From a virus: a stretch of 48,542 nt of DNA. Location: positions 1-48,542 of the IMG/VR virus record IMGVR_UViG_3300008952_000087. One strand, given 5' to 3'. The notes beneath the pieces are model-generated. The model saw nothing but the letters and a program-made list of their open reading frames with translations, had not been told where the DNA came from and searched no databases. The position numbers and the translations under genes were made by a program. Positions 27,363-33,680 of the stretch are shown one piece after another. Positions within the stretch are counted from its first letter, which is position 1, and the number at the start of each line of letters is the position of its first letter.

Positions 27363-27669
27363 TGGCTTTGTCTGATGTAAACTTAATAACTCCCGGTGGC
27401 ACTTCTCCTTTAACCATCCCGCCATGCTTGGCAATAACAGTGGCCACCACAAAAGATGGTACATACCCATAAACTGTGTCACACGGCTTACTTTCATCCT
27501 CGCAATGCGGCATGAGCAAAGGTTCGATGGCGTTGGGGAAGCCCACTTCAACCGCACTATAAGATATAGCCCCATCTTTACGTGGTTCACAGTAAGATCC
27601 ATCACCGGCTTGTACGCTCATGCTAAAGCCATCGGCACATACCACATGCTTATTTAGTTTCAGTTTCAT
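27352..27669 (-). CDS. Hypothetical protein, 105 aa
   Basis: MKLKLNKHVVCADGFSMSVQ, then AISYSAVEVGFP and VVATVIAKHGG, ending SDKANES. The end NES-stop lies over the next gene's MKVS start, an 11-nt version of the chain overlap. Four Cys, no known motif. Confidence 0.64.
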   Translation of the reverse strand: MKLKLNKHVVCADGFSMSVQAGDGSYCEPRKDGAISYSAVEVGFPNAIEPLLMPHCEDESKPCDTVYGYVPSFVVATVIAKHGGMVKGEVPPGVIKFTSDKANES

Positions 27670-27878
27670 TCAGTTCCCCCTCGTGCATCAAACAATTGAT
27701 CAACGTTTCCCGTAAAACTGTTTGGTGCCATTTCGCGCAGATTTTCTCGCGTTCTCTGGCTCGAGACGCGAATAGCGGACACTTCGCCGCAATCCAGGCA
27801 TGTGTAATAGCCCAGTTCTCTCCTACGATAGTTATATTCTTCTCCGCATTTATTACATTCAGCAGTCTTTGTTGGCAT
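27666..27878 (-). CDS. Zinc-ribbon protein, 70 aa
   Basis: Start MPTKTAECNKCGEEYNYRRR at 27878, chosen because AAGGAG lies 7 nt upstream; the frame to 27941 is longer but has no ribosome site. CNKCGEEY and YYTCLDCGE make a four-Cys ribbon. A helical tail follows (TRENLREMAPNSF). Confidence 0.7.
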   Translation of the reverse strand: MPTKTAECNKCGEEYNYRRRELGYYTCLDCGEVSAIRVSSQRTRENLREMAPNSFTGNVDQLFDARGGTE

Positions 27879-28119
27879 AATATTCTCCTTGGTTGTTATA
27901 AAAATGATACTGTCGTCGTAAATTGAAAAGGTTTGTTTCACATTCGCGGGGAACTGCCCATTTAGAGCCAGGTGCTTTATTACCCCAATGAATGTTCCAA
28001 AACACCGTGCCGTACTCTATCTCTCGGGACACCAAAATCCCTCGACAATTAGGGCTCGCGTGATAGGCACTTGTAATAATCAAATCGCCTGGTTTAAACT
28101 TATAGCGGTTGAATGTCAA
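27859..28119 (-). CDS. SH3-like protein (KPGDLI type), TTG start
   Basis: 86 aa from TTG (T-F-N-R-Y-K-F-K-P-G-D-L-I-I); GGAG lies 6 nt before. CRGILVSREIEYGTVFWNIHW is the family core. It overlaps the previous member by 20 nt and the zinc-ribbon gene by 20 nt. An AAAYAAACCTT copy is inside (ETNLF). Confidence 0.65.
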   Translation of the reverse strand: MTFNRYKFKPGDLIITSAYHASPNCRGILVSREIEYGTVFWNIHWGNKAPGSKWAVPRECETNLFNLRRQYHFYNNQGEYYANKDC

Positions 28120-28291
28120 AATTCTCCATATCTATAACGAACGGTTCGCCTTCCAGCAAAACAGTCCACAAAGTGTCACCCACTTGGTTTGGTCCCCAGT
28201 CGTCGTAACCTATTACGAGCACTGGTGGCGACCATTCGCGTGGGTGTGGTGCAAAATTAGCTCTAAATCTGATTAAATCTCCGACTTTCAT
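28100..28291 (-). CDS. MKVGDLV-family SH3-like protein
   Basis: 63 aa. MKVGDLIRFRANFAPHPREW, then PPVLVIGYDDWG and LWTVLLEGEPFVI. First gene behind the 28354 promoter. It ends FDIQPL rather than NESR because the next start is a TTG placed differently. Confidence 0.73.
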   Translation of the reverse strand: MKVGDLIRFRANFAPHPREWSPPVLVIGYDDWGPNQVGDTLWTVLLEGEPFVIDMENFDIQPL

Positions 28292-28353
28292 GCGGGTGGT
28301 TGTGCCTGTTCTGGAAAAATTTGGCGCGAAGTTTCGTCGCGATTCGTACTAAG

Positions 28354-28382
28354 AATTTAACACAATTCTTGTGGAAAGTCAA
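28354..28382 (-). promoter_or_regulatory. Sigma-70 promoter, single box
   Basis: TTGACT, 17-nt spacer, TAAATT. It sits between tRNA-Ile and the SH3-like gene; the extra upstream boxes of the early family are missing. Confidence 0.7.
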
Positions 28383-28405
28383 GTGTTTTATTATATTTCT
28401 CAAGA

Positions 28406-28481
28406 TGGTACGCCAGGATGGAATTGAACCATCGACATCCAGTTTATAAGACTGGCGCTCTAACCCCTGAGCTACTGGCGT
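28406..28481 (-). tRNA. tRNA-Ile (anticodon UAU)
   Basis: Full cloverleaf: acceptor ACGCCAG/CTGGCGT, D stem GCTC/GAGC, anticodon stem CCAGT/ACTGG with loop CTTATAA, T stem GATGG/CCATC, discriminator A and encoded CCA. Anticodon UAU would read AUA without the lysidine step needed by a CAU tRNA-Ile2. Confidence 0.93.
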
Positions 28482-28565
28482 GCGGTGCCTGGGGTTAGAG
28501 TAGTGCGCTAAAAACAGTGACAAAAGTATGTTTTTCTTAGAGTCTGTGGGTGTCTTTCGATGTGG

Positions 28566-29057
28566 TTACCAGTTAACACCGGTAGTAAGTGCAAAACGCC
28601 AATATTCATTAACATCGGGGATGTATATTGCATGCAAAGGAACACTAAATTTCCCTGCTGCCAATGTATAGCCGACTGCTCCAACCAAATGAAAATAATT
28701 GTCTTCATCTCCTGGATCAAAAGCAGACAAATTAGGACCTACTCCCACCTGGAGTTGTTCACCAATCTCAAAGCCGGCCAACAAACTTACTGATGGTGCA
28801 GCAAAGCTCTGATCTAATCCTCCGATGCTCACATTTTCAATGAAAAGAAGATCGAGCCAGTCGCCCCCTTCCATTGCTTGTTGCATTTCAAACCCCAGCA
28901 CAGTCATGTGCGAAGAGTTCACTTTATCACTCGCATCTTCTGCATTGTTAACATAGTTATAACCAAAACGCAAACCCTTTCGAGTGTGCCAGTCATCCGC
29001 CAGCGCAGTAGACGATAACATAAGTGCTACCATCCCTGCACAAATTTTCTTAATCAT
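28566..29057 (-). CDS. Outer-membrane beta-barrel-like protein
   Basis: 163 aa from MIKKICAGMVALMLSSTALA, a clean signal peptide; ribosome site AAGGAG. The mature part alternates polar/hydrophobic strands (LRFGYNYVNNAE, SVSLLAGFEIGEQLQVGVG, VGAVGYTLAAGK) and ends FALTTGVNW, with an aromatic C-terminal residue as in OMPs. Likely inserted in the host outer membrane, perhaps for superinfection exclusion; that role is inference. Confidence 0.68.
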   Translation of the reverse strand: MIKKICAGMVALMLSSTALADDWHTRKGLRFGYNYVNNAEDASDKVNSSHMTVLGFEMQQAMEGGDWLDLLFIENVSIGGLDQSFAAPSVSLLAGFEIGEQLQVGVGPNLSAFDPGDEDNYFHLVGAVGYTLAAGKFSVPLHAIYIPDVNEYWRFALTTGVNW

Positions 29058-29082
29058 TTTATTTCTCCTTTTTGAATTAAGT

Positions 29083-29151
29083 TTACTCTGTTGCCAAAAC
29101 ATAAGTAAAAAATATCATACATGTTGTAATCATTAAAATCTGAAAAATCAT
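29083..29151 (-). CDS. Micro-membrane protein, 22 aa
   Basis: MIFQILMITTCMIFFTYVLA then TE. One membrane span. A strong GAGGGGG site precedes the ATG. It resembles the 27-aa micro-protein at 29462-29545 (both end ...VLA-(A)-TE). It lies between tRNA-Arg and the beta-barrel gene. Confidence 0.5.
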   Translation of the reverse strand: MIFQILMITTCMIFFTYVLATE

Positions 29152-29175
29152 TTTACTATCCCCCTCTATCATTTA

Positions 29176-29252
29176 TGGCACCCCGAGCAGGACTCGAACC
29201 TGCGACCCACAGCTTAGAAGGCTGTTGCTCTATCCGGCTGAGCTATCGAGGC
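29176..29252 (-). tRNA. tRNA-Arg (anticodon UCU)
   Basis: Acceptor GCCTCGA/TCGGGGT (with two G-U pairs), D stem GCTC/GAGC, anticodon stem ACAGC/GCTGT with loop CTTCTAA, T arm GCAGG-TTCGAGT-CCTGC, discriminator G and encoded CCA. Reads AGA/AGG. Confidence 0.93.
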
Positions 29253-29271
29253 TTAGGTGTGGTGTGCCAAG

Positions 29272-29448
29272 TTAATGCGTATAAATAGGATGATCCCCAG
29301 GAACGAGCACCACTACTCGCGTAGAATCGGGCCACGAGAGTGCAAAACGTTCAGTTGCCTCCTTCATTGCCATGTGTCTATCATGAGGTCCACAAAAAAC
29401 ACCTTTAGTATAAGTGGCTCCATCAAACAAAATTACAGTCCAAGTCAT
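29272..29448 (-). CDS. Hypothetical protein, 58 aa
   Basis: Start MTWTVILFDGATYTKGVFCG, with AAAGGAG upstream; a frame back to 29490 is rejected. Then MAMKEATERFALSWPDSTRV, VVLVPGDHPIY. An alpha/beta mini-domain; family unknown. Between tRNA-Arg and tRNA-Lys. Confidence 0.6.
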   Translation of the reverse strand: MTWTVILFDGATYTKGVFCGPHDRHMAMKEATERFALSWPDSTRVVVLVPGDHPIYTH

Positions 29449-29461
29449 TTTTCTTTCTCCT

Positions 29462-29545
29462 TTATTCTGTCGCCGCCAACACGACCGCAAAAAATGTTAC
29501 AGTGATCGCAACAAAAACCATTTCAAACATTGAAATTTCCAACAT
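29462..29545 (-). CDS. Micro-membrane protein, 27 aa
   Basis: MLEISMFEMVFVAITVTFFA then VVLAATE. One span, ribosome site AAGGAG 9 nt upstream. Sister of the 22-aa protein at 29083-29151. Confidence 0.52.
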   Translation of the reverse strand: MLEISMFEMVFVAITVTFFAVVLAATE

Positions 29546-29564
29546 TTAATATCTCCTTAAAAGA

Positions 29565-29640
29565 TGGTGGGCTGTCAGGGAATCGAACCCTGGACCTAAA
29601 GGTTAAAAGCCTTTTGCTCTACCAATTGAGCTAACAACCC
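29565..29640 (-). tRNA. tRNA-Lys (anticodon UUU)
   Basis: Acceptor GGGTTGT/ACAGCCC, D stem GCTC/GAGC, anticodon stem AAAGG/CCTTT with loop CTTTTAA, T arm CAGGG-TTCGATT-CCCTG, discriminator A and encoded CCA. Reads AAA/AAG. Confidence 0.94.
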
Positions 29641-29655
29641 TCAAGTCCATGCCCT

Positions 29656-29684
29656 AATATAGCATAGGAATCGCCCCCTGTCAA
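29656..29684 (-). promoter_or_regulatory. Sigma-70 promoter of the tRNA unit
   Basis: TTGACA, 17-nt spacer, TATATT with TGC before it, 16 nt before the tRNA-Lys 5' end. It should transcribe the three tRNAs and the micro-genes between them. Confidence 0.8.
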
Positions 29685-29694
29685 GCAAAAACGC

Positions 29695-29940
29695 CTATTT
29701 CGACTGAAATATTTCTATTTCCCATCGAGTAAAAAACCTTCGTTCGCCATCGGTACACAAGATTTCATACACTAAATCTCGATCATAAAACAATGTCCTC
29801 ATGGAATAGCTCAAAATAATTCCCATGTAATAGGGAGCGTTCGGCGTTGCTAGCGGAGGATATACATATGTGTAGTGATAATCGAGGTTGTACCTACATA
29901 AAACTAAATCACCAACGCTAAGTATAGGATTAGAAGGCAC
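29695..29940 (-). CDS. SH3-like protein (SVGDLVL type), GTG start
   Basis: 81 aa, GTG start then P-S-N-P-I-L-S-V-G-D-L-V. YYMGIILSYSMRTLFY and LVYEILCTDGERRFF, then WEIEIFQSK. It keeps the GDLV / GIIL / Y-E-I-L / W order of the family but is not part of a 14-nt chain. Confidence 0.65.
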   Translation of the reverse strand: MPSNPILSVGDLVLCRYNLDYHYTYVYPPLATPNAPYYMGIILSYSMRTLFYDRDLVYEILCTDGERRFFTRWEIEIFQSK

Positions 29941-29955
29941 ATACTAACTATACAA

Positions 29956-30246
29956 TTAAGCGTCTTCTTCACGATTAAGTAACGCTTTAATATAACCTGG
30001 CGGAACTTTTAATACTATCATACGCCATCCCATCCACGTCGAGCGCACTAAAGTTTCTCGCAAAAAGGAACTAAGAAGTACAGAAGGATCTTCCACCTCC
30101 ACATAAAGTGCTATGTGCTTGCCTCCATCGTCCGACTCAAATTTAATATCATAAACAAGATCGGATATCCCCCGTACATGAGCGCTCAATTTATACCGAG
30201 TTTCGTGCTCGGGTGCCTTTGGTTGGTTAAAATATAAGTTCGCCAT
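29956..30246 (-). CDS. Hypothetical protein, 96 aa
   Basis: MANLYFNQPKAPEHETRYKL, then YDIKFESDDGGKHIALYVEV and WRMIVLKVPPGYIKALLN. Mixed alpha/beta with no known motif. Located between two SH3-like genes. Confidence 0.6.
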   Translation of the reverse strand: MANLYFNQPKAPEHETRYKLSAHVRGISDLVYDIKFESDDGGKHIALYVEVEDPSVLLSSFLRETLVRSTWMGWRMIVLKVPPGYIKALLNREEDA

Positions 30247-30248
30247 TT

Positions 30249-30491
30249 CTAATCTCCGCTTAAAATTTCCACTTCATCGTGAATTAAATTTAACAAGGTC
30301 CAACTCCCGTTATCAAAACAAAAAACTGCCATAGCAGCAGGCTCTTTGTGAGATACTTCCATTACGATCCCATAACTATAAATAGGATTTTGGGGTACAA
30401 CCCCATCACTGGAAACCGAAGAAGGAGCCGCAAAGCTTTCATAATCTATTACCCATCTTATAAGATCTCCTTTTTTGAGAGGCGTTGCCAC
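30249..30491 (-). CDS. SH3-like protein (KKGDLIRW type)
   Basis: 80 aa. MATPLKKGDLIRWVIDYESF, then YSYGIVMEVSHKEPAAMAVF and WTLLNLIHDEVEILSGD. Matches the family pattern including a C-terminal VEIL-S. Stand-alone member. Confidence 0.68.
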   Translation of the reverse strand: MATPLKKGDLIRWVIDYESFAAPSSVSSDGVVPQNPIYSYGIVMEVSHKEPAAMAVFCFDNGSWTLLNLIHDEVEILSGD

Positions 30492-30506
30492 ATAATAAAT
30501 ATCATT

Positions 30507-30770
30507 TCATTCTTTTAATTTGGTTTTAATAATTTTGGCTCTGTGTTTGCCTCCTCGATATTTTACCCACACATCGCACTGCCCCTTCAACGTGTTACGC
30601 AAAGCAGTCAAGGATGGTGCTTGAGGTCCAGTCTCGGTTTCCATAAAAACTGCAAACTTTCCCTGGTTAGCTATCTTAAGCGCATCGCGATGAACTGCTT
30701 TCAAAGAAGAATAAACTCCCCAAAACACATCTTTTTCGTCAAAAAGACAGTAAATATAAATCTTAGTCAC
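30507..30770 (-). CDS. Hypothetical protein, 87 aa
   Basis: MTKIYIYCLFDEKDVFWGVY, then SLKAVHRDALKIANQG and a basic C-terminus (YRGGKHRAKIIKTKLKE). The opening FWGVYSSLKAVHRDA reads like a strand then helix. Seen in spirit in other phages, function unknown. Confidence 0.62.
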   Translation of the reverse strand: MTKIYIYCLFDEKDVFWGVYSSLKAVHRDALKIANQGKFAVFMETETGPQAPSLTALRNTLKGQCDVWVKYRGGKHRAKIIKTKLKE

Positions 30771-31027
30771 TCAAGCATCTCGTCGGGTTCTCCCAATTGT
30801 CCAGCTAACAACAACATACTTTCATAATAATCAACCTGTCCTTTTTTCTCTGCGATAAGTTGTTCGTCGTGTAACAAGAGCGCATCTTCATATTCTTTGT
30901 GGGCGCGATCATGCTCAAGAATGGACTGCTCCATGCACTGAACAAAATAAAGCCCTAATCCAAATTGAGCAGCATGTTTGTGGGCAGCCCAAAATGGACC
31001 CTCGTTGAAAATTGTCATAAGTTTCAT
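30767..31027 (-). CDS. Hypothetical helical protein, 86 aa
   Basis: Start MKLMTIFNEGPFWAAHKHAA at 31027, overlapping the upstream stop (ATGA). EHDRAHKEYEDALLLHDEQL and IAEKKGQVDYYESMLLLAG form charged helices. Function unknown. Confidence 0.6.
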   Translation of the reverse strand: MKLMTIFNEGPFWAAHKHAAQFGLGLYFVQCMEQSILEHDRAHKEYEDALLLHDEQLIAEKKGQVDYYESMLLLAGQLGEPDEMLE

Positions 31028-31260
31028 TTCTTGCACCCTCCACAACCTCGGTGCGCTAAGTGTTTGCGCGTGCGGCCCGGAAGGTTTATTTGCTGGAAGT
31101 GGGCGATTTTATCTTCAATCAGCCTTCCATTTGCCATAGCCTTAATGGTGCCCTCTTGCGGCTTAAAAGCTCCGCACAAAACAATTTGTTGGCTCGGGTT
31201 GTGAAGCAAGTATTCACCAGGATAAACAACTGTCTCTTCTGTGATATCTTGAAATTCCAT
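31024..31260 (-). CDS. Hypothetical protein, 78 aa
   Basis: MEFQDITEETVVYPGEYLLH, then QIVLCGAFKPQEGTIKAMA and HLAHRGCGGCKK. Cys and His near the C-terminus could bind metal. It holds an AAAYAAACCTT copy (QINLPG). Coupled to the nucleotidyltransferase gene by TAATG. Confidence 0.6.
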   Translation of the reverse strand: MEFQDITEETVVYPGEYLLHNPSQQIVLCGAFKPQEGTIKAMANGRLIEDKIAHFQQINLPGRTRKHLAHRGCGGCKK

Positions 31261-32198
31261 TATTCCTCATTTATTGTCATTGACTTATCATAGGCATCAT
31301 ACTTCAAATCATTCAATTTTTGTAGGATATTATCTCGTCGCAATATCTTAAAAGCTATATTTTCAGCCGAAAATTCTCTTTCCGCAGATTCTAACCCTAC
31401 CTTTCTCATGGTACGGATCTTGGCTTTAATTCTTTCGATATTACGTAACCCTCTGGCATAGTCCTCTTCATCATATATCATCGCTGCCACTCGTTGTGTT
31501 TGATCGATGTAATCGTCTGCTTTCTTTTGGGCAGTCTCAAAATCAATTTCCTGTTTAGTGGGATGCGGCTTTCTTAGCCACTTATCTTCCAACACTGAAT
31601 ATAGTCCCGAAGAGGTGTGTGATTCGTCCACATTCTCAATGTAAATTTCTACTTCAAACCCATGGATAAGAATCTGATGCTTGTCGTTCCAGCGCATCCT
31701 GGCTGCGTCAAAAAAAGCTTTGACTAGTTCCACGTTGTCATCAATTTTCGCGTAGTCTGCAACGATGTGAAGGTCTATATCGGAGTATTTGGACCAATTA
31801 TAGTTGGCGAGGGAGCCAGTGAACCTCAAATCTAACATTTCGGGAGTCACTTCTAAGCCTACTAAGAAGTCTTCTGCGATTTCCAATAGAACCTTGCGCA
31901 CTTCGCCTCGTAATTGATCATCGTCGTCCCAAATTTCTGACTGTAATTCATCGTGAACTTCAAAACTTTCGGCTTCTACCTCTTCAAGTGCACCAGGAGG
32001 AGCCGAGATGTCGTTAAATCCCTTCCCTTTAAATGAAACCTTTACGTTTTTGTATGGACTGCCGGCTTGGGCGCGTTTGGATCCTTTAGTAGATCCGACG
32101 CCATATGTGGCCATGTCTTTCTTCAAACGCTTAGGCTTCACGCGGTTGCGATAAGAATTTCCTTCTCGCAATATTTCTTTAAAATCATTCCAACTCAT
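31260..32198 (-). CDS. Nucleotidyltransferase-like protein with tag
   Basis: 312 aa. FTGSLANYNWSKYSDIDLHI near residue 126 gives the GS-x(n)-D-x-D catalytic pattern of Pol-beta-type nucleotidyltransferases; VEIYIEN may carry the third acid. The N-terminus MSWNDFKEILREG fits the capsid-tag pattern with L-x-E. Inference: a packaged nucleotidyltransferase, a possible counterpart of T4 injected modifying enzymes. Substrate unknown. Confidence 0.74.
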   Translation of the reverse strand: MSWNDFKEILREGNSYRNRVKPKRLKKDMATYGVGSTKGSKRAQAGSPYKNVKVSFKGKGFNDISAPPGALEEVEAESFEVHDELQSEIWDDDDQLRGEVRKVLLEIAEDFLVGLEVTPEMLDLRFTGSLANYNWSKYSDIDLHIVADYAKIDDNVELVKAFFDAARMRWNDKHQILIHGFEVEIYIENVDESHTSSGLYSVLEDKWLRKPHPTKQEIDFETAQKKADDYIDQTQRVAAMIYDEEDYARGLRNIERIKAKIRTMRKVGLESAEREFSAENIAFKILRRDNILQKLNDLKYDAYDKSMTINEE

Positions 32199-32266
32199 AG
32201 TATTGTCCTTACTCTAATTAGATCTTCTGACTATAAATGTCGCCACGCCTAACGGAGCCTGAAGTG

Positions 32267-32274
32267 TATTTATA
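32267..32274 (-). promoter_or_regulatory. Possible T4-type late promoter
   Basis: Minus strand TATAAATA, the T4 late consensus, about 70 nt before the tagged nucleotidyltransferase in an 86-nt gap. Only one well-placed copy was noticed, so the call is weak. Confidence 0.25.
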
Positions 32275-32284
32275 GCTCATCTAA

Positions 32285-32632
32285 TTACTCTTCCTTTCCT
32301 TCATAAATAGTTTGTTCACCGTCTTCATAAGTGATAATTGTACCATTAGCAGGATGAGAACTCACATGAATTTTAATAAAGTCATCAAAGTTGTCGAAAA
32401 AAGCAATCGAGCCTCGAGGGGCCGGCGTCAACCAATGAATCACAGTGTGACCGGTTGCAAACGTTGCACCTTCTATGACTACTCCCTCGCCTGAGATACC
32501 AGTTTCATCGTTTTGCCGGCACACCGTAAAAGTTCTAATACCCTCCGGTGCCCGATTGCTAGGTCGTTTTGGCTTTAGGTCTTCGGGTTCGGTGGGGGCG
32601 GTTTCGTCTGTTGGACCAACCTCTTCGCTCAT
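32285..32632 (-). CDS. Hypothetical protein, 115 aa
   Basis: Start MSEEVGPTDETAPTEPEDLK (TGATG coupling at 32632). The N-terminal 30 residues are acidic and Pro-rich, probably disordered; the rest looks beta-rich (EGVVIEGATFATGHTVIHW, GTIITYEDGEQTIY). Family not recognised. Confidence 0.62.
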   Translation of the reverse strand: MSEEVGPTDETAPTEPEDLKPKRPSNRAPEGIRTFTVCRQNDETGISGEGVVIEGATFATGHTVIHWLTPAPRGSIAFFDNFDDFIKIHVSSHPANGTIITYEDGEQTIYEGKEE

Positions 32633-32862
32633 CAGGCTTCTCCTTTGGGTTCTACATCTAACAATGCATCTAAGCAAATCTCACGAATCGCCTTATAAGC
32701 TGCTTTGTCTGCGGCTATTTCATCCAAACAGACTTCGTCTGTGGTTTCGTAGTTTTCTTTCAAGTCCGCAATGTGTTGGCCCATTTCATCTAAATTGACA
32801 GTCATAGACTCAAGCTTGCTGATGAATTTTTTATAGAAGTCTTCAAATTTGTCACTAGCCAT
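32632..32862 (-). CDS. Hypothetical helical protein, 76 aa
   Basis: MASDKFEDFYKKFISKLESM, then LDEMGQHIADLKENYETTDE and AIREICLDALLDVEPKGEA. All-helical and acidic. AAAGGAG site. Function unknown. Confidence 0.62.
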   Translation of the reverse strand: MASDKFEDFYKKFISKLESMTVNLDEMGQHIADLKENYETTDEVCLDEIAADKAAYKAIREICLDALLDVEPKGEA

Positions 32863-32905
32863 GAGCTTTCTCCTTTGTGTTAAATACCTTTAATTATATC
32901 CCATT

Positions 32906-33667
32906 TTACTCTAAAATTATAGCCCAATCTATATTAAAGGCTGGGACCATAACTACTATATTTTCTAATACACTTATGCCAAACTCAGTCTGTCCTAAGT
33001 CTATCGCTAGTATATAGCCTATAAACTTTCCATCTGCCGTAAATACCCCCGCGCCAGAAGAGCCTCCCCACGCAAATGAGTCGAGATAAACGAACCCCTC
33101 ATCCGTGTAACCTATTGTTCTTCCATTGAAAGTGAGTGGACCTGTGTTGTTGGGGAAACCGGTGTAAAAAATTTCAGTCTGAGCAGCTATATCACGTTTC
33201 CATTCATATCCTTTGGGAATAGAGTGTAAGATCTTTATCGGCACTAAAGAAGGAATTTTTTCTATCTCTATAATGGCATAATCCGCTATTTCGTTGATTG
33301 CTACAAAACGTACACAATTACTAAAGCCAGCATCAGTATACACCCGCGTAGTTTCACATGTGCCATGAATACCATGCATCACTGTTACAACATAATCTTT
33401 GCCATGCGCAGTGATATATGTCCCAGACGAAGATGCTATTTGTCCATTTTCAGCCATTGAGAGCACGCGCACAGCACTCTGACGTGACTTTCTAGCTCCT
33501 CGCTGTTCCTCCGCAGACAATAACGAAGAAACGTTCGCCGGTTCTTGAGTTTCTTCTAGTGTGGGAACCTCAAGACTCACAAAAGCAGAAGAGAGGGCAA
33601 GTATAGCTAGAGAGGCGCCAATTAAAAAAGCAATACATACTTCTGCAATTTTTTTAAGTCTTTTCAT
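32906..33667 (-). CDS. Membrane-anchored or exported S1-type serine protease
   Basis: 253 aa. A basic start and hydrophobic span (CIAFLIGASLAILALSSAF) make an uncleaved anchor or signal. His in VTVMHGIHG, Asp in DYAIIEIEK and Ser in WGGSSGAGVF complete a trypsin-type triad. Same length and order as the protease at 6395-7156, but sequences differ widely. Likely periplasm-facing. Confidence 0.76.
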   Translation of the reverse strand: MKRLKKIAEVCIAFLIGASLAILALSSAFVSLEVPTLEETQEPANVSSLLSAEEQRGARKSRQSAVRVLSMAENGQIASSSGTYITAHGKDYVVTVMHGIHGTCETTRVYTDAGFSNCVRFVAINEIADYAIIEIEKIPSLVPIKILHSIPKGYEWKRDIAAQTEIFYTGFPNNTGPLTFNGRTIGYTDEGFVYLDSFAWGGSSGAGVFTADGKFIGYILAIDLGQTEFGISVLENIVVMVPAFNIDWAIILE

Positions 33668-33680
33668 ATATTGTATAATT

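Noticed and set aside
28263-28523. 86-codon frame on the minus strand
   Set aside because: Covers tRNA-Ile and a promoter, so it is not a gene.
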